From the NCBI GenBank assembly GCA_030446945.1, contig JAUJMI010000069.1, positions 1-11,678 of the forward strand: 11,678 bases of DNA, in the 5' to 3' direction. This DNA comes from Longimicrobium sp. GTDB taxonomy: Bacteria; Gemmatimonadota; Gemmatimonadetes; Longimicrobiales; Longimicrobiaceae. The notes beneath the pieces were generated by a model. The model made no database searches. It was not told the DNA's origin and saw nothing but the letters and a program-made list of their open reading frames with translations. This document shows, in pieces, positions 1 to 7,880 of this stretch. Both the position numbers and the translations under genes were made by a program. Positions within the stretch are counted from its first letter, which is position 1. Each line of letters opens with the position of its first letter.

Positions 1-1199
1 CGGTGATGGCCAAGGGGGTGGAGGACACCTCCTTCTACCTGTACAACCGCCTGGTCTCGCTCAACGAAGTGGGAGGCGAGCCCGACCACTTCGGCACCAG
101 CCCCGCGCAGGTGCACGCCTTCTTCGCCGAGCGGGCGGCGTGCTGGCCGCTGGCGATGTCGTCCGCCTCCACGCACGACACCAAGCGCAGCGAGGACGTG
201 CGGGCGCGCATCAACGTGCTCTCGGAGGTCCCGGAGCTGTGGAGGGAGCGGGTGGGCGCGTGGCACTGGAAGAACCTCCCCTTCCTGCGCAGCGAGGACG
301 GGCAGCCGGTGCCCGACCCCAACGACGAGTACCTGCTGTACCAGACGCTGGTGGGGGCGTGGCCGCTGGAGCCGCTCGGCCCGGATGGGACGGAGGAGCT
401 CACCCGCCGCATGCAGGCGTACATGGAGAAGGCCACGCGCGAGGCCAAGCTCCACACCAGCTGGATCAACCCGGACCCGGCGTACGACCGCGGCCTGGCG
501 GAGTTCATCGCGGAGGTGCTGCGGCCGGATGCGGAGAGCGGCTTCCTGGGCGACTTCCTCCCCTTCCAGCGGACGGTGGCGGAGCTCGGGATGGTGAACT
601 CGCTCGCGCAGACGCTGATCCGCCTCACCGCGCCGGGCGTGCCCGACGTGTACCAGGGGCAGGAGATCTGGGACTTCTCGCTGGTGGACCCCGACAACCG
701 CCGCCCCGTGGACTTCGCGCTGCGCGAGCGGCTGCTGGACGACCTGGAACGGCGCGCGACCGAGGTGGACGGCGCCGCCCTCGCCCGGGAGCTGCTCGCC
801 GGATGGGCGGATGGACGGATCAAGATGCACGTGACGCGCGCCGCGCTTGGGCTTCGGGCGGCGCTCCCGCGCGTGTTCGTGGGCGGCTACCTGCCGCTCG
901 CCGCCGAGGGCGCCCGCGCGGAGCACGTGCTGGCGTTCGCGCGCGTGTCCGGCGGCGAGGCGGCGATCACCGTGGCCCCGCGCCTGGTGGCGACGCTCAC
1001 GCGCGGGCGCGGGCTCGGCATTCCCCACGCGGACGACTGGGCCGGAACCGTTCTCGCGCTCCCGTCTGATCTCGCCGGCCTCTACCGCGACGCACTCACC
1101 GGCGAGGAGCTCCGCGTGGAGGCCCGCGACGGCGCCTGCTCGGTTCCCCTGGACGTGCTGCTGAAGGACCTTCCCCTCGCGCTGCTGGAGCGCGCCTGA
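1..1199 (+). CDS. treY: Maltooligosyl trehalose synthase TreY, C-terminal part (5' truncated by window edge)
   Basis: This is the last ~398 residues of a GH13-family (1->4)-alpha-D-glucan 1-alpha-D-glucosylmutase. The enzyme turns the reducing-end alpha-1,4 bond of maltodextrins into an alpha,alpha-1,1 bond; TreZ then releases trehalose. TreY proteins are usually about 900-1000 residues, so more than half lies left of the window. Seen directly: the family signature AKGVEDTSFYLYNR at the very start of the visible part, THDTKRSEDVRARI at about residues 57-70 (the HDTKR aspartate is the conserved acidic residue near the sugar site of GH13 TreY enzymes), then PGVPDVYQGQEIWDFSLVDP at about 211-230. 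The apparent start at base 3 is a GTG that is an internal valine, so no true start is present. The stop is TGA at 1197-1199. Cytosolic. The family assignment is very secure; treZ and treX are expected upstream but not visible. Confidence 0.95.
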   Translation, partial: VMAKGVEDTSFYLYNRLVSLNEVGGEPDHFGTSPAQVHAFFAERAACWPLAMSSASTHDTKRSEDVRARINVLSEVPELWRERVGAWHWKNLPFLRSEDGQPVPDPNDEYLLYQTLVGAWPLEPLGPDGTEELTRRMQAYMEKATREAKLHTSWINPDPAYDRGLAEFIAEVLRPDAESGFLGDFLPFQRTVAELGMVNSLAQTLIRLTAPGVPDVYQGQEIWDFSLVDPDNRRPVDFALRERLLDDLERRATEVDGAALARELLAGWADGRIKMHVTRAALGLRAALPRVFVGGYLPLAAEGARAEHVLAFARVSGGEAAITVAPRLVATLTRGRGLGIPHADDWAGTVLALPSDLAGLYRDALTGEELRVEARDGACSVPLDVLLKDLPLALLERA

Positions 1200-1214
1200 G
1201 CGGCCGGTGGCCGC
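1200..1214 (+). terminator. Short GC hairpin directly after treY
   Basis: The arms GCGGCC and GGCCGC are separated by GGT and begin at the last base after the treY stop codon. There is no T-run, so this is at best a weak or Rho-assisted 3' end structure. The position is suggestive; the function is inferred. Confidence 0.3.
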
Positions 1215-1309
1215 CGCCGTGCAGGTACTCGCACGAGCCGGGCGAACCTGCGGTCATGCGGTGCGCACGGATCTCACGCTGTGAACGCGAAGAAAATGCA
1301 ACAGCATCA

Positions 1310-1344
1310 CGCAGAGGGCGCAGAAGGAACCGCACGGCGCAGAG
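1310..1344. repeat. Short degenerate direct repeat (CGCAGA units)
   Basis: Three related units are visible: CGCAGAG at 1310-1316, CGCAGAAG at 1319-1326 and CGCAGAG at 1338-1344, the last two each followed by GAAC or AACC. This resembles intergenic CGCAGAG repeats that I associate with Longimicrobium-type genomes. The association is from memory and not proven here. Confidence 0.4.
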
Positions 1345-1614
1345 AACCACTTCATGAACGGAGCGCCTCACCGTACCTGCCTTACCCCGATCTTTGGCGC
1401 GGAGTGAAGGAAACGGGCTCTGCCGTGCATCGCGATCCAGCCCATGTTGGGCAGGTGGTGCCCGGGAGCGACGGGATCGGGTGGCGCACGACCGTGGGCG
1501 GCGCGCCACTGCCAGACGCACGCTGGTGAGTCGGTGGCACCATGCATGCACCCCGACCCCGCCCCGCGGAGCCGCGGGTCCGCGCACACCTGCACACTCG
1601 CGCACGGAGGGAGC

Positions 1615-2082
1615 ATGGTCGAGACGATGGAGAGGCCGCGGGCATTCCGGCCCGAGATGGCCGGCGAAGTGGGTTCCAACACCCGCCAGCCGGGGTGGGA
1701 TCTGGCGACGGAGCGCAGGATCGACGACGGCGAAACCCTCGCCCGCTTCCTCGGCTGGTTCAGCATCGGGCTGGGCGCCGTCGAGGTGCTGGCGCCGGAG
1801 CGGCTGGGACGCTGGCTGGGGACGGAAAACCGCACGCTGATCCAGGGATACGGCATGCGCGAGATCGCCACTGGGGTCGGCATCCTCTCCAGCCGACGCC
1901 CGGCGGAATGGATCTGGGCCCGCGTGGCCGGGGACGCGCTGGACCTGGCGACCCTGGCCACGGCGCTCGGCTCCGACAATCCCCGGCGCGGCAACGTGGG
2001 CCTGGCGCTCGGCGCCGTAGCCGGCGTGACCGTGCTGGACGTGCTGTGCGGGGTGCAGCTGAGCCGCAGGCGCGACCACTGA
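1615..2082 (+). CDS. Small four-helix integral membrane protein, related to the membrane part of 'cyclase/dehydrase' proteins
   Basis: A 155-residue protein of unknown biochemical function. The start ATG at 1615 is chosen because GGAGG lies about four bases upstream, and because the recognisable sequence begins only near residue 38. The first ~40 residues are polar. Four hydrophobic segments follow at about 44-60 (FLGWFSIGLGAVEVLAP), 74-91 (with GYGMREIATGVGIL), 98-118 (WIWARVAGDALDLATLATAL) and 126-147. The sequence RFLGWFSIGLG...LGRWLG...GMREIATGVGIL...WARVAGDALDL resembles the membrane domain that precedes an SRPBCC domain in proteins annotated 'cyclase/dehydrase'; here no SRPBCC domain follows, so it is a stand-alone version. 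The dehydrogenase gene starts 110 bases downstream, after a GC hairpin. Location in the cytoplasmic membrane is inferred from hydrophobicity. Confidence 0.8.
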   Translation: MVETMERPRAFRPEMAGEVGSNTRQPGWDLATERRIDDGETLARFLGWFSIGLGAVEVLAPERLGRWLGTENRTLIQGYGMREIATGVGILSSRRPAEWIWARVAGDALDLATLATALGSDNPRRGNVGLALGAVAGVTVLDVLCGVQLSRRRDH

Positions 2083-2124
2083 CGGGCACCTAGGGAAACG
2101 GCGCAGGATCGGACCGTTCCAGGT

Positions 2125-2151
2125 GCCGCCGCCCGCGACCCGGGCGGCGGC
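2125..2151 (+). terminator. Strong GC hairpin between the membrane protein and dehydrogenase genes
   Basis: An 11-bp perfect stem, GCCGCCGCCCG (2125-2135) and CGGGCGGCGGC (2141-2151), with a five-base loop. No T-run follows. It may attenuate or end transcription from the upstream gene, or be an RNA structure in the dehydrogenase leader; it lies about 40 bases before that gene's start codon. The role is inferred. Confidence 0.4.
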
Positions 2152-2192
2152 GGGCGGAACCGAATCAACGGAAATCGGATCGGGAGGATGGG

Positions 2193-3371
2193 ATGAAGGC
2201 ACTCACCTGGCACGGCAGGTCGGACGTTCGCTGCGAGACGGTACCCGACCCCAGCATCGTCGACCCCACGGACGCCATCGTACGCATCACCTCCACCGCC
2301 ATCTGCGGATCGGACCTGCACCTGTACGACGGCTTCAACCCGTTCATGGAAGCGGGCGACATCCTGGGCCACGAGCCCATGGGGATCGTGGAAGAGGTAG
2401 GGCCCGAGGTGAAGCGGCTGAAGCGCGGGGACCGGGTGGTGGTGCCGTTCACCATCTCGTGCGGCAGCTGCTGGTTCTGCCAGAACGAGCTCTACTCCGT
2501 GTGCGACACCAGCAACCGCAACCCGGAGATCCCCCGGAAGCTGATGGGCCACACCACGGCCGGCCTGCTGGGCTATTCGCACCTCACCGGCGGCTTCGCG
2601 GGGGGGCAGGCGCAGTACCTGCGAGTGCCGTTCGCCGACGTGGGACCCATCCGCATCGACTCGGACCTGAGCGACGAGCAGGTGCTGTTCCTCTCCGACA
2701 TCTTCCCCACGGGGTGGATGGCGGCCGAGAACGCCGACATCCGGCCGGGGGAGACGGTGGCGGTGTGGGGCTGCGGGCCGGTGGGGCAGTTCACCATCCA
2801 GAGCTGCTGGATGATGGGCGCGGGCCGGGTGATCGCCATCGACCGCGTGCCGGAGCGGCTGGAGATGGCGCGCACGGCGGGCCGGGCGGAGACCATCGAC
2901 TTCACCAAGACGGGCGTGTACGACGCGCTGATGGAGATGACGGGCGGACGCGGCCCCGATCGCTGCATCGACGCCGTGGGCGCCGAGGCGCACGCCACGG
3001 GGAGCATCGACGCCGTGTACGACAAGGCCAAGACGATGCTGATGCAGGAGACCGACCGCGCGCACGTGCTGCGCGAGGCGATCATGTGCTGCCGCCCCGG
3101 CGGCACCATCTCCGTGCCCGGCGTCTACTTTGGGGTCGTGGACAAGATTCCCATGGGCGCGTTCATGAACAAGGGGCTGGCCATGAAGGCCGGCCAGACG
3201 CACATGATGCGCTACATGGAGCCGCTGCTGCGCCGCATCGAGGCCGGCGAGATCGACCCATCGTTCGTCATCACGCACAGGGTGTCGCTGGACAAGGGTC
3301 CCGACATGTACAGGACGTTCCGCGACAAGGACGACGGCTGCATCAAGGTGGTGCTCAAGCCCTGGGACTGA
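2193..3371 (+). CDS. Zinc-dependent MDR alcohol dehydrogenase (formaldehyde dehydrogenase-like)
   Basis: A 392-residue NAD(P)-dependent oxidoreductase of the medium-chain dehydrogenase/reductase superfamily, closest by eye to the proteins annotated glutathione-dependent formaldehyde dehydrogenase or threonine dehydrogenase-like. The catalytic-zinc ligands are visible as Cys38 ([12 protein letters not shown]) and His60-Glu61 (ILGHEPMG). The structural-zinc lobe is complete with Cys90, Cys93, Cys96 and Cys104. The nucleotide-binding Rossmann motif is GCGPVG at 193-198, with the expected acidic residue after the second strand ([11 protein letters not shown]). Length is normal for the family. The start ATG has GGGAGG five bases upstream. 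It catalyses reversible oxidation of an alcohol or hydroxymethyl adduct in the cytosol; the actual substrate cannot be read from the sequence. A strong hairpin follows the gene, so it probably ends its transcript. Confidence 0.92.
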   Translation: MKALTWHGRSDVRCETVPDPSIVDPTDAIVRITSTAICGSDLHLYDGFNPFMEAGDILGHEPMGIVEEVGPEVKRLKRGDRVVVPFTISCGSCWFCQNELYSVCDTSNRNPEIPRKLMGHTTAGLLGYSHLTGGFAGGQAQYLRVPFADVGPIRIDSDLSDEQVLFLSDIFPTGWMAAENADIRPGETVAVWGCGPVGQFTIQSCWMMGAGRVIAIDRVPERLEMARTAGRAETIDFTKTGVYDALMEMTGGRGPDRCIDAVGAEAHATGSIDAVYDKAKTMLMQETDRAHVLREAIMCCRPGGTISVPGVYFGVVDKIPMGAFMNKGLAMKAGQTHMMRYMEPLLRRIEAGEIDPSFVITHRVSLDKGPDMYRTFRDKDDGCIKVVLKPWD

Positions 3372-3396
3372 GCACGGCGAGCCGCCTGCGGCAAAG

Positions 3397-3424
3397 GGGC
3401 GCGGAAGCATGGTTCCGCGCCCCT
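3397..3424 (+). terminator. Hairpin terminator after the alcohol dehydrogenase
   Basis: An 11-bp perfect inverted repeat, GGGGCGCGGAA (3397-3407) and TTCCGCGCCCC (3414-3424), with a six-base loop, 25 bases after the stop codon. It is followed by TCGCTTTG rather than a clean T-run. It is placed where a transcript end is expected. Confidence 0.65.
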
Positions 3425-3583
3425 CGCTTTGATGCAGCGCTTCTCTCCTCATCCCGGGGTGCGTAGCGCGTGTGTCGGAGTAAAAAGACTTGGCTACGGC
3501 TGATTGAGGTCCTATGCTGGTCGGCCAGGAAGAGATCCGAAGTCCCAGCTGGCGGTGGCGAGCACGAAGTGGCGCTCGGACGA

Positions 3584-4594
3584 TCAGCCCGCGCGGCGTG
3601 GCCGCGCGTCAAGTACCGCACGCACACGCAACGCGCGCTCCAGCGCCGCCTCCGCCTCGCCCGCATTTCGATCCCCACGCCTGGGATTCTTCCCCGTCCC
3701 GCTGACCCATTCGGCGAGCCGCGTCGCCAGCGCTGCTCTCTCCTCCATGGCACGCAGAGACATTCCGAGTGCCTCCTCGATTTCGACCTCGGAGCCCGCC
3801 AACATCGTCTCGGGAGAGAAGCGATGCCCGATACGGCAGCCGAGCTGGATCAGCTCACCCCCTCGCCGGAGCTCCCAGAGCGGGCCCTGGCACTCGGGGC
3901 AGGAGAGGCCGGCCGCCTGGCCGGTACCGCGTAATCCGCGCGCCAATCCACTGTACCCACCTCCGGTGCCTCCCCGCAAGAAACCGCTCCCATCTCACGC
4001 GGCGCACTGCGCGCAAGGCGGTCGAGCAGTGGGGCGATGTCGTCCAGCGCGAGGATGTGGTCCACGGCCAGATTTTCCACCGCGCTGGACGGCGTACCGG
4101 AAAAGCGCGCCTGCGCCGGGTCCTGCACGACCGTGACGCCACCCGCGCCCGCAATGGCAAAAGAGTCCAGCGGTTCCCTCATCCCGGTTGCCGGAAAGGA
4201 TCACGCCGACGACGCGGGAGCCAAAGGTGAGCGCGGGCGTCCGAAAGAGCGGGTCGGCCGCGGGACGGGTGTGGTTCTCTTTTGGTCCGCGGCGCAGGTG
4301 CATGTGCTGCGCGCGGAGAAGGAGGCGACGTAGATGTGCCCACGCTGGATCCGCTCGCCGTCCCGGGCCTCTGTGGCAGGGATCGGCCCACGCTTCGCCA
4401 GGAGTGGAGCCAGGCGGCCCGGGCCGCCCGGTCTGCAGGGGACCACGATGAAAACGAAGCCGGGAGGTCGCCCGGGAGTGCGCGTACCAGGCTGAGTAGC
4501 GCGTCTACCCCCCGGAGGAGGCGCCGATGACGATGACGTCGTGCCCGGCGCTCTCCCCTGAGGCGATCACCGGCGGAATGCGCGAATGCCTCAT
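3584..4594 (-). pseudogene. cheB: Frameshifted CheB-type protein-glutamate methylesterase with C-terminal zinc ribbon
   Basis: Pieces of one CheB protein appear in order along the minus strand but in different frames. An ATG at 4594 begins MRHSRIPP and reaches HDVIVIGASSGG (active-site serine region), then a TAG at 4507-4505. VDALLSLVRALPGDLPASF (about 4510-4452) follows in a second frame; GPGRLAPLLAKRGPIPATEA and QRGHIYVAS (about 4446-4320) in a third; then PAADPLFRTPALTFGSRVVG and VILSGNRDEGTAGL (4303-4160), GGVTVVQDPAQARF and VDHILALDDIAPLLDRLA (4168-3990), and finally CPECQGPLWELRRGG...GHRFSPETML (3979-3584). Joined, this gives about 337 codons, the normal length for stand-alone CheB proteins with this tail. 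At least five frame changes are needed. The histidine normally found in the VVLH segment reads as proline (VVPCRPGG). Intact CheB would demethylate or deamidate receptor glutamates. Non-functional as read. Confidence 0.85.
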
Positions 4595-4640
4595 GACCTT
4601 CAGCCAAGAGATACCCGGGGAGCGGGGATAGGAGACCCGG

Positions 4641-4995
4641 CGTCAGCGCGGGCGGGTGAGCCGGCTGGGGACGGTGTTCGCGTATAACCCGCAGGTTCTG
4701 GGGATCGGGATCGACGAGAACACCGCCGTCAGGTAGAACTCGGCTGCGCTTCACCGACCTCGGAGAGAACGCGGTGATGCTCTTCAATGGTCACGTCACG
4801 CACTCCAGCGCCCCTGGCGCCGGTGAGGACGATGTGCTGGCCCTGACCGACTCGCTGGTCCAGGTTCTCCCGCGCCGTTATGGCTTCAACCTCCGGACAC
4901 ACCGGCCGATCCTGCCGGACGGCACCGATGTGGCAGCTCCCGCAGTCCCCACCACCGGGGGAAGCCGTACGGCGGAACTGGGCATAGGAGAGTGA
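4641..4995 (+). pseudogene. Cyanophycinase remnant (C-terminal part only, frameshifted)
   Basis: Two segments of a cyanophycinase-like (peptidase S51) protein lie in different frames. At 4641-4736 the frame reads RQRGRVSRLGTVFAYNPQVL followed by GIGIDENTAVR and a TAG; RGR...NP.LLG.GIDENTA is a family hallmark. From 4747 a second frame gives RFTDLGENAVMLFNGHVTHS and continues to GFNLRTHRPILPDG and a TGA at 4993-4995, matching the usual C-terminal end (HVTHSN...LHVL...GFDLRTRRP). The N-terminal two thirds, including the GGTSAG nucleophile motif, are missing; in its place the divergent cheB remnant begins 47 bases away. Intact enzymes degrade the storage polymer cyanophycin to beta-Asp-Arg. Here it cannot be functional. 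Confidence 0.75.
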
Positions 4996-5234
4996 CGAAC
5001 AATGGGGCCGCGGCAAGCCGCCGAGCCACTCGGCAGCGCGCGGCGCGCGGACCGGCTCCGCACGAGCGGCATTCACGTCCAGCGGCAGCGAAGCCCTTCT
5101 CCGCATCCCGGGAGCGGGGCTTCGCCGTCCCACCGTGCGCCGCAACCCTGGACAGACACAGTGCACCGCGCGGAAGGCGGGGTGTGGCGCGGATTGGAAC
5201 GGGGCACTGCAGCGCCCACGAATTATGTACCCGA
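4996..5234. other. Intergenic stretch without a recognisable gene
   Basis: The frames that run through this stretch are rich in Arg, Ala, Pro and Ser, as expected for chance frames in GC-rich DNA, and none shows a domain. It is probably decayed sequence from the region carrying the cyanophycinase remnant, or the leader of the small gene that follows. Confidence 0.4.
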
Positions 5235-5393
5235 GTGACCGATACGGAAGCCCGGTTGCGGCAGTTGATCCTGGAAGTCCGCGCGATGTGCGACCGCCTC
5301 CACCGGGAGGTCGAACGAGCGCGCAGTCTCCGCGAGCGCGCCCGCAGAATGCTCCCGCTCGATCCTTCCTCCAACCCGTTCCGGCCGGATTAG
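5235..5393 (+). CDS. Possible 52-residue coiled-coil protein
   Basis: I do not recognise this family. A GTG start at 5235 would give 52 residues: TDTEARLRQLILEVRAMCDR, then LHREVERARSLRERARRML, then a short tail PLDPSSNPFRPD and TAG. The sequence is a near-continuous amphipathic helix with leucine/valine/methionine spacing and alternating Arg and Glu, quite unlike the low-complexity Arg/Pro/Ala frames around it; this is the reason for calling it. No good ribosome binding site precedes the GTG, and an upstream start in the same frame (from 4992) is possible but would add a low-complexity, non-conserved stretch. It could also be a remnant of a longer protein. It precedes the molybdopterin enzyme by 195 bases. 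Confidence 0.4.
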   Translation: MTDTEARLRQLILEVRAMCDRLHREVERARSLRERARRMLPLDPSSNPFRPD

Positions 5394-5588
5394 CCAGGCA
5401 TGGGTCGCGGCCGGGATGCTGGACATCGCCGTCGGTCACGAGAGCGGGCACACAGCGGCTCGTCCGTGGCTCCACGCGCCCTTCCCGCGCGGCGAGCTCC
5501 ATTCTGCGGCTCATCCACGGTTGGCCGGAGGTTTGCTCCGGTCAGAGGTGGCCGACCCTGGCACACACGCCCGAGCCCCGAGCACCGC

Positions 5589-7880
5589 ATGCAGACCAGA
5601 CAGCTATCGCAGATGGACCCCGCGGCGGCGCCGGACCGGTGGGTCGCCTCCACCTGCGGCTTCTGCTCCGTGGGATGCGGCGTGGAGATCGGGGTGATGG
5701 GCGGCGAGATCGTGGGGGTGCGCGGACGGGAAGACCACCCGGTGAACCGCGGGCGGCTGGGCCCGAAGGGGCTCAACCAGTACTACGCCAACCGTCATGC
5801 GACGCGCGCCCACTATCCGATGGTGCGCGACGGCAATGGAGAGCTGGTGCGCGCCAGCTGGGACGAGGCGATGCAGCGCATCACGGAGAAGCTCGGCCAG
5901 GTGCTCGCGACGGATGGCGCGGATGCGGTGGCCATCTACAACAGCGGGCAGCTCCTGCTCGAGGAGTACTACACTCTCGGCAAGATCGCGCGGGCCGGGC
6001 TCGGCACTCCCAACATCGACTCCAATACGCGCCTCTGCACGGCCACCACGGCGGCATCGCTCACAGACAGCTTCGGCGCGGACGGCCCGCCCGCCGGCTA
6101 CGAGGACCTGGACCTCACCGAGTGCATCGTCCTGGTGGGGCACAACGCCGCCGAGCAGAGCACGGTGCTCTGGATGCGGATCCAGGCGCAGCGCGACCGG
6201 CCGGACCCGCCGAGGATCATCGTGGTCGACCCCCGCCGCACCTTCACCGTTCAGACGGGCGCGGACCTGCACCTGGCGCTGCAGCCGGGAACCAACGTCG
6301 CGCTCCTCAACGGCCTCTGCCACCTCCTCATCGAGAACGGGTGGGTGGACCGCGAGTTCATAGACCGGCACACGGAGGGATACGAGCGCTTCCGGGCAAC
6401 CGTGTCCGGCTACACGCCCGAGGTGGTGGAGGGGATCTGCGGCGTGCCGGCGGCCGACCTCCGGAAGGCGGCGGAGTGGATCGGGATGTCACGCTCCACC
6501 GTCACCACATGCCTGCAGGGCGTCTACCAGAGCAACCAGGCGACGGTGGCCGCGTGCACCGTCAACAGCATGCACCTGCTGATGGGGAAGATCGGCAAGC
6601 CCGGCTCGGCGCCCTTCCAGTTCGCGGGACAGCCGTCGTCCATGAACACCCGCGAGTGCGGCGCGGACGGGTCGTACCCCGCCTACCGCAACTGGCAGAA
6701 CCCGCGGCACATGCGGGACCTGGCGAAGCGCTGGAACGTTCCCGTGGAGCGGCTGGGGCAGAAGCCCGTCTCCGCGCCGGAGATCTTCGAAGGGTGCGCC
6801 GAGGGCCAGATCAAGATCCTCTGGAACATCTGCACCAATCCCGCAGTCAGCATGATGAGCCGTGAGAAGCACCTCCGCACGCTGCGGGGCGTCTTCCTGA
6901 TCGTCCAGGACTGCTTCGCGGACACGGAGACGGCGCGCCTGGCCGACGTCTTCCTCCCCGCCGCCATGTGGGGGGAGAAGACCGGGTGCATGACCAACGC
7001 CGAACGCCGCTGCAACCTGCTGCAGAAGGCGGTGGAGCCGCCCGGCGAGGCGCGAGCCGACCTGGACATCTTCCTGGATTTCGCGCGGCGGATGGATTTT
7101 CGCGACCGGAGCGGGCAGCCGTTGATCGGTTACGCGGACGCACGCGGTGCTTTCGACGAGTGGCGTGAGATCTCACGCGGCACCATCCCGGACTACTCGG
7201 GGATGACGTACGAGAAGCTGCTGGAGCGTGGCGGCATCCAGTGGCCGTGCAACGCCGAGTTCCCCGAGGGGCGCACACGGCTGTACACCGCTCCGCACTT
7301 CCCCACCGAGGAGCAGCGGGCGGAGGTCTGGGAGTACGACCTCCGCTCCGGCCACGAGCGCTCCGTGCGCGATTACCGCAGCCACGCCGACACCGGCGGC
7401 CGCGCCCGCCTGCTGGCAGCGGAGTTCGAGCCGCCCGCGGATCACACGGACGCGGAATATCCGCTGCGCGCCATCTCGGGGCGCCAGGCGTACCACTGGC
7501 ACACGCGCACCAAGACGGGAAAGTCGCCCGCGCTCACCGCCGGGGCGCCGGACGTGTTCATCGCCGTCAACGACTCCGACGCGGCGCACTACGGGATCGC
7601 CGACGGGGACACGGTTCGGGTCGTGTCCCGGCGCGGCTTCGTGGAGGGGCCGGCCAAGGTGGGCGACGTGGTGCGGGAGGGTGCGGTGTTCGTGCCCTGG
7701 CACTACGGCGAGCTGGATCGGAACGCCGCGGCCAACAACCTGACGCCCGAGCTGTGGGATCCCGCCTCCAAGCAGCCGATCCAGAAGGGCTCCGCGGTGC
7801 GGCTGGAGCGCGTGTCGGACGGCGCGGGGGCGCCCTGGTGGCGCGACCCGGCGCCCGCCGGGCGCGTGGAGATGCGCTGA
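5589..7880 (+). CDS. Molybdopterin oxidoreductase, nitrate reductase / formate dehydrogenase-like catalytic subunit
   Basis: A 763-residue member of the DMSO reductase superfamily. The N-terminal [4Fe-4S] domain has Cys23, Cys26 and Cys30 (CGFCSVGC), but the fourth expected cysteine reads Gly58 (NRGRLGPKG, usual form NRGRLCxKG). The invariant Lys60 is present. Mo-domain features: NSGQLLLEEYYTLGKIARAG at 118-137 and NIDSNTRLC, with Cys150 where assimilatory nitrate reductases and Cys-type formate dehydrogenases bind molybdenum, then FGADGPPAGYEDLD, GHNAAEQ and WNICTNPAVSM. The C-terminal molydopterin-dinucleotide domain begins near SGRQAYHWHTRTKTGKSPAL and contains HYGIADGDTVRVVSRRG and the terminal SAVRLERV. 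The absence of a Tat signal indicates a cytosolic enzyme. It most resembles NasA/NarB-type enzymes, but formate dehydrogenase is possible; no redox partner subunit is in the window. The start ATG is chosen by family alignment; its ribosome site is weak. Confidence 0.88.
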   Translation: MQTRQLSQMDPAAAPDRWVASTCGFCSVGCGVEIGVMGGEIVGVRGREDHPVNRGRLGPKGLNQYYANRHATRAHYPMVRDGNGELVRASWDEAMQRITEKLGQVLATDGADAVAIYNSGQLLLEEYYTLGKIARAGLGTPNIDSNTRLCTATTAASLTDSFGADGPPAGYEDLDLTECIVLVGHNAAEQSTVLWMRIQAQRDRPDPPRIIVVDPRRTFTVQTGADLHLALQPGTNVALLNGLCHLLIENGWVDREFIDRHTEGYERFRATVSGYTPEVVEGICGVPAADLRKAAEWIGMSRSTVTTCLQGVYQSNQATVAACTVNSMHLLMGKIGKPGSAPFQFAGQPSSMNTRECGADGSYPAYRNWQNPRHMRDLAKRWNVPVERLGQKPVSAPEIFEGCAEGQIKILWNICTNPAVSMMSREKHLRTLRGVFLIVQDCFADTETARLADVFLPAAMWGEKTGCMTNAERRCNLLQKAVEPPGEARADLDIFLDFARRMDFRDRSGQPLIGYADARGAFDEWREISRGTIPDYSGMTYEKLLERGGIQWPCNAEFPEGRTRLYTAPHFPTEEQRAEVWEYDLRSGHERSVRDYRSHADTGGRARLLAAEFEPPADHTDAEYPLRAISGRQAYHWHTRTKTGKSPALTAGAPDVFIAVNDSDAAHYGIADGDTVRVVSRRGFVEGPAKVGDVVREGAVFVPWHYGELDRNAAANNLTPELWDPASKQPIQKGSAVRLERVSDGAGAPWWRDPAPAGRVEMR

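Larger units (their letters stand above)
1200..1614. other. Intergenic region with no convincing gene
   Basis: About 415 bases separate treY from the small membrane protein. Open frames on both strands here lack recognisable domains and look like GC-driven chance frames. The only structure I can support is the short CGCAGAG-type repeat at 1310-1344 and an A-rich patch near 1288-1303, which would be a reasonable place for the promoter of the following gene, although I see no clear -35/-10 pair. The region upstream of the next gene ends with a good ribosome binding site (GGAGG, about 1606-1610). Confidence 0.5.

Noticed and set aside
1310..1344. CRISPR-like array
   Set aside because: Units are only about 7-8 bases, imperfect and without spacers of regular length; no cas gene is nearby.
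1368..3452. 694-residue minus-strand frame opposite the membrane protein and dehydrogenase
   Set aside because: It is the mirror of two well-supported plus-strand genes, is Arg/His/Ala/Pro-rich without a domain, and reflects codon bias in GC-rich DNA.
2123..3466. 447-residue plus-strand frame overlapping the alcohol dehydrogenase
   Set aside because: It is in the +1 frame of a gene with complete zinc and Rossmann motifs; the translation is low complexity (Arg/Gly/His) and has no ribosome site.
4179..4787. 202-residue minus-strand frame as an independent gene
   Set aside because: Only its middle (VDALLSLVRALPGDLPASF) is meaningful and belongs to the cheB pseudogene; the rest is out of frame with CheB or antisense to the cyanophycinase remnant.
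5400..5588. N-terminal extension of the molybdoenzyme by up to 63 residues
   Set aside because: The extension is Arg/Pro/Ala-rich without signal-peptide features, and family similarity starts only about 15 residues after the ATG at 5589.
5135..6865. 576-residue plus-strand frame across the start of the molybdoenzyme
   Set aside because: Shifted frame of a clearly recognisable enzyme; low-complexity translation.
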